From assembly GCF_002979415.1 (NCBI RefSeq), contig NZ_PCOT01000014.1, positions 1-64,000 of the forward strand: 64,000 bases of DNA, in the 5' to 3' direction. This document shows, in pieces, positions 43,372 to 52,166 of this stretch (positions are counted from its first letter, which is position 1; each line of letters opens with the position of its first letter). The DNA is from Microbacterium sp. MYb72. GTDB lineage: Bacteria; Actinomycetota; Actinomycetes; Actinomycetales; Microbacteriaceae. Position numbers and translations under genes: made by a program. Below the pieces are notes generated by a model. The model was not told the origin of the DNA, made no database searches, and worked only from the letters and a program-made list of their open reading frames with translations.

Positions 43372-44532
43372 TCAGCGAGCGTTCACCTCGGCGACCGCCG
43401 CCCTGACCTCCTCGTGCGGGAGCGCGTGGCTGACGTGTCCGTCACGGCCGACCATGTCCTCCGCCGCGACCAGAGCGTTCCACACCGCCTCGTCGACCGC
43501 CTCGGCGACCGCGGTGAGGAACGGGTCGATGCGCCCCCACGGGATGAAGCGCAGGGTCTCGTACTCTGCGCGGTCGTCCGAGGGGAACGAGGAGGTGAGG
43601 GCGCCCTCGTTCGCCGTGGACAGCGCGAGCATGATGTCGCCGGAGAAGTGCCCTCCTGCTGTGCCGCTGCGTCCGAGACCGATCGCTCCCCGCCGTGCCA
43701 GCGCGCCGCACTGACCGGGCAGCAGGGGCGCATCCGTGGCGATCACGACGATCGCCGATCCTGCCCCACCGGGGGCGCGCAGTCGTTCCCGCTCCCGATG
43801 GAACCAGTCGTCGCGCTCCATCGGGTTCGGCGCGGCAGAGCGCGACCCCAGCGGGATGCCGTCCAGGCGCAGCTCGTCGCGCGAGCCGAAGTTGGCCTGG
43901 ATCAGCACGCCGACGGTGTACTCGTCATCGCCGTGCCGGACGACCCTGGATGAGGTGCCCGTCCCGCCCTTGAATCCGTAGCAGTTCATCCCGGTGCCGC
44001 CGCCGACGCTGCCCTCGGCCACTGGCCCCTCGGACGCGGCATCCAGCGCCTCCCGCGCGGTCGACGCCGTGACATGGCCGCCGTTGATGTCGTTGAGATA
44101 GCCGTCCCACGTCTCCCCCACGACCGGCAGCATCCACTGCGCGGCGACGTGCGGCGCCACCTCGGCCACCCACTGGTCGATGCCGCTGTGCACCGCACCC
44201 ACGGAGTGCGAGCTCGTGATCCCGATCGGCATGGACAGCGCGCCGGACTCGTCGATCCACGCGCGCCCGGTGAGCTCTCCGTTGCCGTTGAAGGAGTGGA
44301 CGGCCGCGGCGCAGGGCACGCCGACTCCGGAACGCCCTCGCGGCAGGATCGCCGTCACGCCGGTCCGCACCGCGCCTGCGCCCTCCCCCTCGATCAGCGT
44401 CCGCTGACCGACGGCGAGTCCCGGTACGTCGGTGATCGTGTTGAGCGGGCCGCTCCTCCCGGCGAATCCGATGCCGAGGTCGCGTGCCCTGACGGGGCGC
44501 TCCGTGCGCGCCGTCTCCGCGGATGACTCCAT
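43372..44532 (-). CDS. P1 family peptidase (DmpA-type aminopeptidase)
   Basis: 386-residue N-terminal nucleophile hydrolase that cleaves itself to become active. DLGIGFAGRSGPLNTITDVPGLAVG is the family opening. GSVGGGTGMNCYGFKGGTGTSSR covers the oxyanion region. GSAIVVIATDAPLLPGQC holds the expected G|S cleavage with Ser as nucleophile. Relatives release N-terminal D-Ala, Gly or beta-Ala residues from peptides. ATG 44532 has GGAGCA six bases before it; TTG 44547 is less likely. It is divergent from an amino-acid permease with which it shares an operator pair. Confidence 0.9.
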   Translation of the reverse strand: MESSAETARTERPVRARDLGIGFAGRSGPLNTITDVPGLAVGQRTLIEGEGAGAVRTGVTAILPRGRSGVGVPCAAAVHSFNGNGELTGRAWIDESGALSMPIGITSSHSVGAVHSGIDQWVAEVAPHVAAQWMLPVVGETWDGYLNDINGGHVTASTAREALDAASEGPVAEGSVGGGTGMNCYGFKGGTGTSSRVVRHGDDEYTVGVLIQANFGSRDELRLDGIPLGSRSAAPNPMERDDWFHRERERLRAPGGAGSAIVVIATDAPLLPGQCGALARRGAIGLGRSGTAGGHFSGDIMLALSTANEGALTSSFPSDDRAEYETLRFIPWGRIDPFLTAVAEAVDEAVWNALVAAEDMVGRDGHVSHALPHEEVRAAVAEVNAR

Positions 44533-44550
44533 CACTGCTCCGATCAACTA

Positions 44551-44564
44551 TGAACGATTGTTCA
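44551..44564. promoter_or_regulatory. TetR-type operator, peptidase side
   Basis: TGAACGATTGTTCA, perfect palindrome with a 4-base centre, 18 bases upstream of the peptidase start. It shares the pattern TGAA-N5-GTTCA with the permease-side copy at 44618. Confidence 0.6.
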
Positions 44565-44593
44565 GATTCTAGTCACCGATTTCCCTGTTTTGC

Positions 44594-44622
44594 TTGACAC
44601 ACACAGGTTAACCCTTTTGAAT
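44594..44622 (+). promoter_or_regulatory. Sigma-70-type promoter of the APC permease
   Basis: Consensus -35 TTGACA (44594-44599), a 17-base spacer and -10 TTGAAT (44617-44622). It is one of few consensus -35 boxes in the window. Confidence 0.6.
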
Positions 44623-44631
44623 CACTGTTCA
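44618..44631. promoter_or_regulatory. TetR-type operator, permease side
   Basis: TGAATCACTGTTCA, overlapping the -10 box of the permease promoter, so repressor binding would block RNA polymerase. Confidence 0.6.
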
Positions 44632-44682
44632 GAAGATCGCATACGATCCTCACACCCGACCCGTCAGATTCCGGAGCCGCAG

Positions 44683-46146
44683 ATGTCTCACCCGAATCCT
44701 CCGTCCGTGCCCACAACGACCACCACCACACTCGCACAGAGGCGTCTCGGCGTGTGGGCGATCGTGTTCTTCGTCGTCTCCGCCGCCGCTCCCCTGACCG
44801 TCGTCGCGAGCGCAGCGGCGACCGACTTCCGCCTCGCCGGCATCGGAGGGCCAGGAGCGATGCTCGCGAGCGGCGTCGTCCTCATCCTCTTCGCTTTCGG
44901 ATTCACGGCGATGTCGCGCTACGTGCGCAACACCGGTGCGTTCTACGTCTACGGCGCGCGCGGTCTCGGCAAGCCGATCGGGATCGGCATCGTGTTCGTG
45001 ACGATCTTCTCGTACGCGGCGCTGTGCATCTGCTTCTACGGATTCGTCGGCTTCTTCGGCGAGATGACGTTCGCTGCGCTCTTCGGCATCGAGCTGCCGT
45101 GGACCGTCTACGCGATCGTGGCTCTGCTGATCGTCGGCGTGCTCGGCTATCGCAAGATCGACGTCGGCGCGAAGGTCCTCGCCGTGCTGCTCACCGCGGA
45201 GGTCGCGATCCTGCTGATCCTCGCGATCGCCGTCCTCGCGCAGGGAGGGCCCGAGCCGATCTCGTTCGCCTCATTCGCTCCCGAGAACGTCTTCTTCGCC
45301 GCGGGCAGCGGTGCCCTGTTCGTCTTCGGCTTCGGCGCCTACCTCGGGTTCGAGAGCACGGCGATCTACACCGAGGAGGCGAAGGATCCGGCTCGGACCG
45401 TTCCCGCCGCCACCTACATCTCCATCGCCTTCCTCGCGGTGTTCTACGCCTTCACGTTCTGGATCCTCACCGTCGCCTTCGGCGTGGACGGCGTGCTCGA
45501 GCTCGCGCTGCAAGACGACTTCCAGGACATGGTGTTCCACGCCGGCGACCAGTACCTCGGCGCCTGGGCCGGAATCACGATGCGAATCCTCATCGTGACG
45601 AGCTTCTTCGCCTGCCTCCTCGCCTTCCACAACGCCAGCTCCCGCTACCTGTTCTCGCTCGGCCGCGAGCGGCTGCTGCCGTCATGGCTCGCTCAGACGC
45701 AGCCCACCACTCAGGCCCCCCACCACGCGAGTCTCGTCATGTCGATCGTCTCCCTCGTCGCCGTGCTCGTCACTCTCGTCACCGGGGCCGATCCCTTCCT
45801 GGGTTTCGCGCTGCCGGTGTACTCGATCGGCGTCGCGGGTCTCGTCTTCGCGCAGGCGGTGGCCGCGATCGCCGTGGTGGGCTTCTTCCTCAAGGACAGG
45901 AGGGACCACAGCGCGTGGCGCGTGATCGTTGCCCCTGCCCTCGGCGCCCTCGGGCTCATCGTCGGCTGGGTGCTCATCGCGATCAACTTCGACCTCGTGA
46001 CCGGCCTCACTGGGCCGATCAACCTCGCCCTGCTGGCCCCGACGCCGGTGCTGTTCCTGGCGGGGATCGTGACCGGCTTCATCCTCAGGAGCCGCCGCCC
46101 CCAGCACTATGCTGAACTGACCACGCTCGTTCCCGACGACGAGTGA
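44683..46146 (+). CDS. APC family amino-acid permease
   Basis: 487-residue secondary transporter with about twelve helices. LGVWAIVFFVVSAAAPLTVVASA opens helix 1, where the unwound substrate site sits. GALFVFGFGAYLGFESTAIYTEEAKDPARTVP is the conserved helix 6 to loop region, and FHNASSRYLFSLGRERLLP marks helix 8. It resembles permeases for amino acids or organic amines. ATG 44683 has CCGGAG upstream. It is followed, with a four-base overlap at most, by a TetR gene that probably represses it and the divergent P1 peptidase. Confidence 0.9.
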   Translation: MSHPNPPSVPTTTTTTLAQRRLGVWAIVFFVVSAAAPLTVVASAAATDFRLAGIGGPGAMLASGVVLILFAFGFTAMSRYVRNTGAFYVYGARGLGKPIGIGIVFVTIFSYAALCICFYGFVGFFGEMTFAALFGIELPWTVYAIVALLIVGVLGYRKIDVGAKVLAVLLTAEVAILLILAIAVLAQGGPEPISFASFAPENVFFAAGSGALFVFGFGAYLGFESTAIYTEEAKDPARTVPAATYISIAFLAVFYAFTFWILTVAFGVDGVLELALQDDFQDMVFHAGDQYLGAWAGITMRILIVTSFFACLLAFHNASSRYLFSLGRERLLPSWLAQTQPTTQAPHHASLVMSIVSLVAVLVTLVTGADPFLGFALPVYSIGVAGLVFAQAVAAIAVVGFFLKDRRDHSAWRVIVAPALGALGLIVGWVLIAINFDLVTGLTGPINLALLAPTPVLFLAGIVTGFILRSRRPQHYAELTTLVPDDE

Positions 46147-46169
46147 CGTCGGGCGAGAAGGAGAAGGAC

Positions 46170-46769
46170 GTGGCCGAGCAGCGAGGACGCGCCGTCCGTC
46201 GCGCGGAGCTGATCTCCGCCACCAGGAGGGTCGCCCGCCGGAGCGGCATCGGCGGCACGAACGTGCGGGCCGTCGCCGCGGAGGCCGCGGTGAGCACGGG
46301 GAGCGTGCTCTACTACTTCCCCAGCTTCGACGAGCTGATGTACGCCACCGTCGAAGGCGTCCTCGAGGAGATGTACGAGCAGAGGCGGATGATCGCCGAG
46401 GGGCAGCCCGATCCGGCGAAGCGGCTCGTCGCGCTGATCACCGCGGGCGTGCCCGATGAGATCAGCGATCACCTGCGCATGGCGTACGAGAGCATCCCCC
46501 TGCTCCGCGAGCAGCCGGAGTATCGCCCGCTGCACCGTTCCATCGTCGAACGGCAGGTGTCGCTGTACCGCTCGACGATCGAGGTCGGCGCCGCGATCGG
46601 GGTGTTCCGACCCACGGCCGATCTCACCGTGATCGCGCGCAACATCGTCGCTCTCGAGGACGCCTACGACCTCTACCCGCTGATCGGGCTGGAGCACGGC
46701 GCCGCCACCTACCGGGCGAACATCGTGTCGTACGCGCAGACCGCGCTCGGCTGCGAGCTCACGCTCTAG
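46170..46769 (+). CDS. TetR family transcriptional regulator of the permease/peptidase unit
   Basis: 199 residues. The helix-turn-helix is in the first 50: AVRRAELISATRRVARRSGIGGTNVRAVAAEAAVSTGSVLYYFPSFDELM, ending in the usual LYYF. The rest is the ligand/dimer domain, ending YAQTALGCELTL. GTG 46170 is chosen for its AGAAGGAG site six bases away; GTG 46143 (overlapping the permease stop as GTGA) is an alternative. Co-transcribed with the permease, it is the best candidate to bind TGAAC-N4-GTTCA-like sites at 44551 and 44618. Confidence 0.87.
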   Translation: MAEQRGRAVRRAELISATRRVARRSGIGGTNVRAVAAEAAVSTGSVLYYFPSFDELMYATVEGVLEEMYEQRRMIAEGQPDPAKRLVALITAGVPDEISDHLRMAYESIPLLREQPEYRPLHRSIVERQVSLYRSTIEVGAAIGVFRPTADLTVIARNIVALEDAYDLYPLIGLEHGAATYRANIVSYAQTALGCELTL

Positions 46770-46776
46770 ACGCGAA

Positions 46777-46813
46777 GAGAGCCGCGCCGCCCTCAAGAAC
46801 GGACGCGGCTCTC
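46777..46813. terminator. Hairpin terminator between the TetR and proS genes
   Basis: GAGAGCCGCG (46777-46786) and CGCGGCTCTC (46804-46813) form a 10-bp perfect stem with a 17-base loop between two converging genes, so it can serve both. Confidence 0.55.
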
Positions 46814-46820
46814 GTCGTGA

Positions 46821-48578
46821 TCAGCGGCGCGACAGCCGCTCGAGCGCGTCGTCGACGGAGACCGTGTCGCGGTCGCCGGTGGCACGGTCCCACAGCTCGA
46901 CCTGGCCGTCTGCGGCGCCCCGACCGACGATGACGATCTTCGGCACGCCGACCAGCTCGGCGTCTCCGAACTTCACGCCGGGAGAGACCTTGGGCCGGTC
47001 GTCGTAGAGCACGTCGAGTCCTGCGGACTCCAGCTGCGCCGAGATGTCGGCGGCCACGTCGAAGGCGACCTGATCGCGGCCCGCCGCCACGACCTGCACG
47101 TCGAAGGGAGCGACGGATGCCGGCCAGATGAGGCCCTTGTCGTCGTTGTTCAGCTCGGCGATGATCGCGAGGATGCGGGTCACGCCGATGCCGTAGGAAC
47201 CCATGGTGACGGTCACGAGCTTGCCGTTCTCGTCGAGGACCTTGAGCCCCAGCGCCTCCGCGTACTTGCGACCGAGCTGGAAGACGTGACCGATCTCCAT
47301 GCCCCGGGCGAGTTCCACGGGGCCGGAGCCATCGGGAGCGGGGTCGCCCGCGCGCACGTTCGCGATCTCCACGACGCCGTCCGCGGTGAAGTCGCGTCCC
47401 GCGACGACCGAGTGCGCGTGCTTCTGATCGATGTTCGCGCCCGTGATCCAGCTGGTGCCCTCGCTGACGCGCGGGTCGACCAGGTAGCGGATGCCGGTGG
47501 CCGACTCCTCACCGAGGATCGCGCCGGTCTCCGACCAGGGGCCGATGTAGCCCTTGACCAACAGCGGGTTGTTCTCGAAGTCGTCCGCAGTGGCGGTCTC
47601 GACCTCGGCGGGTGCGAAGGCGACCTCCGCGCGCTTCTCGTCGACCTCGCGGTCGCCGGGGATGCCGACGATCACGAGCTCGCGGGTGCCGTCGAGGTGG
47701 GTGAGAGCGAGCACGACGTTCTTCAGCGTGTCGGCGGCGGAGTACTCGCCGTCGAGGTTCGCATTGGCGTGCGCGACGAGCGTCTCGATCGTCGGGGTGT
47801 TCGGAGAGTCGAAGATCACGGGGGACGCATCCGCGTCGAACGGCACGGCGGCGGGAACCGCCGTCGTGAACGCCTCGACGTTCGCCGCATAGCCGCCGGC
47901 GCTGCGGACGAAGGTGTCCTCGCCGACGGGAGTCGGGTGGAGGAACTCCTCGCTGCGGGAACCGCCCATGGCACCGGCGTCCGCCTGCACGATCACGTAC
48001 TCCAGGCCGAGGCGCTGGAAGATCCGCTCGTAGGCGTCGCGCTGGGCCTGGTAGCTCACGTCGAGACCGGCGTCGGACGAGTCGAAGGAGTAGGCGTCCT
48101 TCATCGTGAACTCGCGTCCGCGGAGCAGGCCGGCGCGCGGACGCGCCTCATCGCGGTACTTGTCCTGGATCTGGTAGATCGTGAGGGGCAGGTCCTTGTA
48201 GGACGAGTAGAGGTCCTTCACGAGCAGGGTGAAGGCCTCCTCGTGCGTCGGGGCGAGCAGGTAGTCGCCGCCCTTGCGGTCCTGGAGCCGGAACAGCAGA
48301 TCGCCGTACTCCTCCCAGCGGCCGGTGGCCTGGTACGCCTCACGCGGCATGAGCGCCGGGAAGTGCACCTCCTGGGCGCCCGCTGCGGCCATCTCCTCTC
48401 GGACGACGGTCTCGATCCTGGCCTTCACGCGCAGACCGAGCGGCAGCCACGCGAAGATGCCGGCCGCCTGCGGTCGGATGTATCCGGCGCGGATAAGCAG
48501 CTTGTGGCTGGCGATCTCGGCGCCAGCCGGGTCTTCACGGAGTGTGCGGAGGAAGAAATTGGAGAGACGAGTGACCAC
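46821..48578 (-). CDS. proS: Prolyl-tRNA synthetase
   Basis: 585-residue bacterial-type class II synthetase. [24 protein letters not shown] is motif 1, [24 protein letters not shown] is motif 2, and [12 protein letters not shown] is motif 3. The insertion between motifs 2 and 3 (about 220-400) is the YbaK-like editing domain that clears Ala-tRNA(Pro). The C-terminal anticodon-binding domain ends [12 protein letters not shown] 48578 lies six bases after TAGACT, so it is read as leaderless. In relatives proS sits a short distance from nusA; here accessory genes separate them. Confidence 0.95.
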   Translation of the reverse strand: MVTRLSNFFLRTLREDPAGAEIASHKLLIRAGYIRPQAAGIFAWLPLGLRVKARIETVVREEMAAAGAQEVHFPALMPREAYQATGRWEEYGDLLFRLQDRKGGDYLLAPTHEEAFTLLVKDLYSSYKDLPLTIYQIQDKYRDEARPRAGLLRGREFTMKDAYSFDSSDAGLDVSYQAQRDAYERIFQRLGLEYVIVQADAGAMGGSRSEEFLHPTPVGEDTFVRSAGGYAANVEAFTTAVPAAVPFDADASPVIFDSPNTPTIETLVAHANANLDGEYSAADTLKNVVLALTHLDGTRELVIVGIPGDREVDEKRAEVAFAPAEVETATADDFENNPLLVKGYIGPWSETGAILGEESATGIRYLVDPRVSEGTSWITGANIDQKHAHSVVAGRDFTADGVVEIANVRAGDPAPDGSGPVELARGMEIGHVFQLGRKYAEALGLKVLDENGKLVTVTMGSYGIGVTRILAIIAELNNDDKGLIWPASVAPFDVQVVAAGRDQVAFDVAADISAQLESAGLDVLYDDRPKVSPGVKFGDAELVGVPKIVIVGRGAADGQVELWDRATGDRDTVSVDDALERLSRR

Positions 48579-48584
48579 GGGCCC

Positions 48585-48590
48585 AGTCTA
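48585..48590 (-). promoter_or_regulatory. -10 box of a leaderless promoter, proS
   Basis: TAGACT on the minus strand, then GGGCCC and GTG 48578. Confidence 0.55.
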
Positions 48591-48619
48591 GTGACCCGTG
48601 GTCGCCCGCCTTCACGGGC

Positions 48620-49390
48620 TCAGTTGAGCGCAGGGAGACCCGAGGGGATGACGCCGCCCGCGTACAGGCTCGCCGCGAGCTCCTGCGCGGCCGTCAGCGC
48701 CACGCGCTGCGGCAGCGGGCCGTAGGAGATGCGGGCGACGCCCAACGACTCGTACTGGGCCGCGGTGAGCGCGCCGGGGAGGCCGATCACGCTGACCTTG
48801 CGCTCTCCGATGCCATCGACGAGCTGACGGGTCACCGCCTCGTCGAGGATTCCGGGGACGAAGACGGCGGTGGCGCCGGCGTCGAGATAGGCGCGCCCGC
48901 GGTGGATCGCGTCGGCGATGCTCTCCTCCACCGGACGACCTCCCCCGCGCACGAAGGCGTCGGTGCGGGCGTTGAGAGCGAACGGCACACCCTCGGCCTC
49001 CGCTGCCTTCACGATGGCAGCGACGGCCGCGACCGACTCGTCGAGAGGCCGGAGACGATCCTCCACATTCGCGCCGACGACGCCGGCGGCGATCGCGAGA
49101 CGCGTGGTCTCCCCCGCATCGCCGTACCCGTCGTCGAGGTCGGCGGTGACCGGGACGTCGACGGCCGCCGCGATGCGGCCGACCATGTCGATCATGATCT
49201 CGCGGGGAGTCGCGCCGTCGTCGTAGCCGAAGGACGCGGCAACGCCGTGGCCGGCGGTGGCGATGGCTCTCGTCTCGGGCAGCGCGGCGACCGCGCGCGC
49301 GGAGACGACATCCCACACGTTCACGACGCGAAGGATCTCGGGGGCTTCATAGAGGCCGATGAGGGTCTGGGCTTTCGCAGCAGTGGTCAT
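48620..49390 (-). CDS. Isocitrate lyase / PEP mutase family protein
   Basis: 256-residue TIM-barrel enzyme of the PEP mutase/ICL superfamily. VVNVWDVVSARAV and AGHGVAASFGY open the barrel. VPVTADLDDGYGD carries the metal-binding acids, and GVVGANVEDRL and FALNARTDAFVRGGG follow. The Cys of the true isocitrate lyase signature (KKCGH) is absent, as in oxaloacetase-like and 2-methylisocitrate lyase-like members, so the reaction is unassigned. TAGCGT six bases before ATG 49390 makes it leaderless. Confidence 0.87.
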   Translation of the reverse strand: MTTAAKAQTLIGLYEAPEILRVVNVWDVVSARAVAALPETRAIATAGHGVAASFGYDDGATPREIMIDMVGRIAAAVDVPVTADLDDGYGDAGETTRLAIAAGVVGANVEDRLRPLDESVAAVAAIVKAAEAEGVPFALNARTDAFVRGGGRPVEESIADAIHRGRAYLDAGATAVFVPGILDEAVTRQLVDGIGERKVSVIGLPGALTAAQYESLGVARISYGPLPQRVALTAAQELAASLYAGGVIPSGLPALN

Positions 49391-49396
49391 GAGACC

Positions 49397-49402
49397 ACGC
49401 TA
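49397..49402 (-). promoter_or_regulatory. -10 box of a leaderless promoter, PEP-mutase-like gene
   Basis: TAGCGT on the minus strand, then GGTCTC and ATG 49390. Confidence 0.6.
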
Positions 49403-49478
49403 GTGCGGCGCACGGACACAGGGGCCGGTGGATCGCGCCGGATGACGCGTCGCTGAAAGCGTCGGAATCGCCGCGGCA

Positions 49479-49484
49479 TAGTGT
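49479..49484 (+). promoter_or_regulatory. -10 box of a leaderless promoter, RNB gene
   Basis: TAGTGT, then GGGGGC and ATG 49491. Confidence 0.5.
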
Positions 49485-49490
49485 GGGGGC

Positions 49491-50906
49491 ATGCCCCAGC
49501 GTCGATCGCATGTCGCCCCGTCCGCCGCGCAGACCGAGCTGGCCGCAGCGCTGGCACGCCTCAGGGAGGAGTCGGATGCGCCGAAGGACTTCTCCCCCGA
49601 AGCCCTCGCCGAGGCCGAGCGCGTCTCGGTGTCCGAGCCGGACCTGGATCTGAGGGACGTCCCCTTCGCGACGCTCGATCCCGCCGGGTCCCGCGATCTC
49701 GATCAGGCGTTCCATCTGGAGCGCGACGGCTCGGGCTACACGGTCCGATACGCGATCGCCGATGTCCCGTCGTTCGTCGCCCCCGGCGGGGCTGTGGACG
49801 CGGAAGCCCGACGTCGCGGGCAGACGCTGTACGCCGCGGACGGCACGATCCCGCTGCATCCGCGCGTGCTGAGCGAGGACCGGGCATCCCTGCTCCCCGA
49901 TGTCGATCGCCCCGCCCTCGTGTGGACGTTCTCGTTGGACGAGGCGGGCGTCGTCGGCGCGTTCCGCCTGGAGCGCGCCCTCATCCGCTCGCGAGCACAG
50001 CTGGACTATGTGAGCGCCCAGGCGTCCCTGGACCGTGGAGACGACGGCCCCGCGTCGCTGCTCCCCGAGATCGGCGCCCTGCGCATCGAACAGGAGAGGC
50101 TGCGCGGTGGCGCCAGCCTCAACCTTCCCGATGAGGAGGTGGTGCGCGCCCCCGACGGCGCGTACGCGATCGAGAGACGTCGGCCGCTTCCCGTCGAGGA
50201 CTGGAACGCGCAGCTGTCGCTCATGACCGGCATGGCCGCGGCATCCCTGATGCTCGATGCCAGGGTCGGGGTGCTGCGCACGATGCCCCAGCCCGACGAG
50301 AGGTCCTTCGACGAGTTCCGCCATCAGACGGCCGCACTGGGTCGCCCCTGGACGACGGGGCGCTACGGCGACTATCTGCGCGGGCTCGACCGTGCGGATC
50401 CGCTGACCCTGCCGATCCTCGAAGCCGCGGCCTCGCTGTTCCGCGGGGCGGGCTACGTCACCTTCGACGGCGCCGTTCCCGACGACGTTGCCCAGGCGGC
50501 GATCGGGGCCCCCTACGCCCACACGACCGCTCCGCTGCGACGCCTGGTCGACCGCTGGTCTCTCGTCATCTGCCTCGCGATCTCACGGGGCGCCGAGGCG
50601 CCGTCCTGGGCGCGCGACTCGCTCGCCGAGCTTCCCGCGCTCATGCAGGAGTCCGGACAGCGTGCGTCGAAGCTCGACGCCGCGACGATCAACTGCGTCG
50701 AGGCCGCCCTCCTGACGCCGCTCGTCGGCGCGACGATCGAGGCGACCGTGATCGCCGTACACGGAACCAAGGGCAGGGTGCAGATCGCCGAGCCGGCCGT
50801 CACGGCGACGGCGCCGCTCCCCGCGGACGCCACCCCCGGTTCCACGGTGCGCCTCACCGTCGTGCGCGCGGACATCGCCCGCGGAGAGGTCGAGTTCGCG
50901 TTGTGA
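49491..50906 (+). CDS. RNB domain ribonuclease (RNase II/R family)
   Basis: 471-residue 3'-5' exoribonuclease-like protein. FATLDPAGSRDLDQAFHLER (about 60-79) carries the catalytic Asp cluster, and PYAHTTAPLRRLVDRWS near 345-360 is the second RNB signature. The N-terminal cold-shock domains are absent, and only a short OB-like end (about 410-471) replaces S1. This compact form is common in actinobacteria and is separate from RNase E/PNPase. Its stop overlaps the start of the next gene (GTGA), tying it to a nucleotidyltransferase. Confidence 0.92.
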   Translation: MPQRRSHVAPSAAQTELAAALARLREESDAPKDFSPEALAEAERVSVSEPDLDLRDVPFATLDPAGSRDLDQAFHLERDGSGYTVRYAIADVPSFVAPGGAVDAEARRRGQTLYAADGTIPLHPRVLSEDRASLLPDVDRPALVWTFSLDEAGVVGAFRLERALIRSRAQLDYVSAQASLDRGDDGPASLLPEIGALRIEQERLRGGASLNLPDEEVVRAPDGAYAIERRRPLPVEDWNAQLSLMTGMAAASLMLDARVGVLRTMPQPDERSFDEFRHQTAALGRPWTTGRYGDYLRGLDRADPLTLPILEAAASLFRGAGYVTFDGAVPDDVAQAAIGAPYAHTTAPLRRLVDRWSLVICLAISRGAEAPSWARDSLAELPALMQESGQRASKLDAATINCVEAALLTPLVGATIEATVIAVHGTKGRVQIAEPAVTATAPLPADATPGSTVRLTVVRADIARGEVEFAL

Positions 50907-51607
50907 CGGACATGGAAGACCTTCTCGCTCTCGCTGAGCGCTTCATCACCCGGAACTATCCCGACGCGACGATCGCCGTCGTCGGAGGGAGCACCGCCCG
51001 CGGCGAGCGCACCGCGTCGAGCGACATCGATCTGCTCCTGCTCGGCGACGGGCTCTTCGACGACTCCGGTCAGACGAGCCGGGCGGCGACATACGAGTTC
51101 GAGGGAGAGACGGTCGAGGTCTTCGCGTACACCCTCGACGGCTTCGACGCCTGGGCCCATCGCGGCGTCGCGCAGCACCGCCCCGTCATCGTGCACATGC
51201 TCACGGAAGGGCGCCCTGTCCGCGACGACGGACGTCTCGACGGACTCCGTCGCGCATGGACCGCGATCCTGGATGAAGGTCCGACGCTGACGGCCCAGGA
51301 GTCCGCCCTCCGTCGCTACATGATCACGGACCTCGTCGATGACCTGCGCGACGCCGTCGATCCGTTGGAGCGCCAGGTGACGGCATCCGCCCTCTTCGAG
51401 CGGATCGCCGAGCTCATGCTCCTCTCGGAGGGCCGGTGGATCGCCACGGGGAAGTGGCTGCCTCGGCGACTCCGTGCCCTGAGCGAGGAAAGGACGGAGA
51501 TGCTGAGCGCTCCACTGCTCTCAGGAGACCACAGGAGCTTCGCCGACCGTGTCGACACCGAGCTCGAGCGCGCGGGAGGGCGTGTGCGCGCGGGGTTCGT
51601 CCGCTGA
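50903..51607 (+). CDS. Nucleotidyltransferase domain protein coupled to the ribonuclease
   Basis: 234 residues. The pol-beta nucleotidyltransferase motif is at about 27-46: VVGGSTARGERTASSDIDLLLL, with GGS and the DxD (DID) metal site. The acidic third residue may be supplied by VEVFAY. The C-terminal ~110 residues are helical (MITDLVDDLRDAVDPLERQV). It resembles MNT/KNT-type transferases that modify small molecules, proteins or RNA ends. GTG 50903 overlaps the RNB stop; ATG 50912 is also possible. Substrate unknown. Confidence 0.82.
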   Translation: MTDMEDLLALAERFITRNYPDATIAVVGGSTARGERTASSDIDLLLLGDGLFDDSGQTSRAATYEFEGETVEVFAYTLDGFDAWAHRGVAQHRPVIVHMLTEGRPVRDDGRLDGLRRAWTAILDEGPTLTAQESALRRYMITDLVDDLRDAVDPLERQVTASALFERIAELMLLSEGRWIATGKWLPRRLRALSEERTEMLSAPLLSGDHRSFADRVDTELERAGGRVRAGFVR

Positions 51608-51634
51608 GCTCACGCGAGACGAGGCCTGCCGACG

Positions 51635-51640
51635 TAGGCT
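51635..51640 (+). promoter_or_regulatory. -10 box of a leaderless promoter, NUDIX gene
   Basis: TAGGCT, seven bases (CGGCGTC) before ATG 51648. Confidence 0.55.
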
Positions 51641-51647
51641 CGGCGTC

Positions 51648-52124
51648 ATGGCCATCTCCCCGTATGTGCGCGATCTCCGCAGCCGAGTCGGACACGACCT
51701 CCTTCTCCTGCCCGGCGTGACCGCGGTGATCCGCGACGGCTCGCGCTTCCTCCTCGCGCGACAGCACGGATCGCCGAGCTGGGGAACAGTGGGCGGGAGC
51801 ATCGAGCCAGGAGAAGAACCGCAGGAGGCCGTGGCCAGGGAGGTGCGGGAGGAGCTGGGCATCGTTCCCGTCGTCGGCGGCATCGTCGGCGCGTACGGCG
51901 GAAGCGATTTCGTCTTCGAGTACGCGAACGGCGACCGCGTGAGCTACGTCAGCATCGCCTACGAGTGCCGGCTGCCTGCGGGCGCGAACATCTCCTTCGT
52001 CGACGACGAGCTCGTCGAGACCGGCTGGTTCACCCGAGACGAGGTCGCGACGCTGCCCCGAGACCCCTGGGTCGATCGGATCCTCGAGGATGCCGCGCAC
52101 AGGCCGGAGACCGCCGACGCCTGA
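51648..52124 (+). CDS. NUDIX hydrolase
   Basis: 158 residues. The NUDIX box is GGSIEPGEEPQEAVAREVREELGI (about 57-80), complete with the REVREE acidic residues that hold Mg2+. VTAVIRDGSRFLLARQHGSPSWGTV precedes it and RVSYVSIAYECRL follows. It hydrolyses a nucleoside diphosphate linked to an unidentified group. ATG 51648 is chosen because the longer frame runs back into the nucleotidyltransferase gene and TAGGCT lies seven bases upstream. Confidence 0.9.
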   Translation: MAISPYVRDLRSRVGHDLLLLPGVTAVIRDGSRFLLARQHGSPSWGTVGGSIEPGEEPQEAVAREVREELGIVPVVGGIVGAYGGSDFVFEYANGDRVSYVSIAYECRLPAGANISFVDDELVETGWFTRDEVATLPRDPWVDRILEDAAHRPETADA

Positions 52125-52166
52125 ACATGTGACGCGGCCGAGCGCCTGCCCCGTCGGGCTACGGCG

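Noticed and set aside
44551..44564. A LexA/SOS box (GAAC-N4-GTTC)
   Set aside because: The core fits, but the second near-copy at 44618 lacks the full match and the adjacent genes are a TetR-controlled uptake unit, not DNA repair. A LexA role is still possible.
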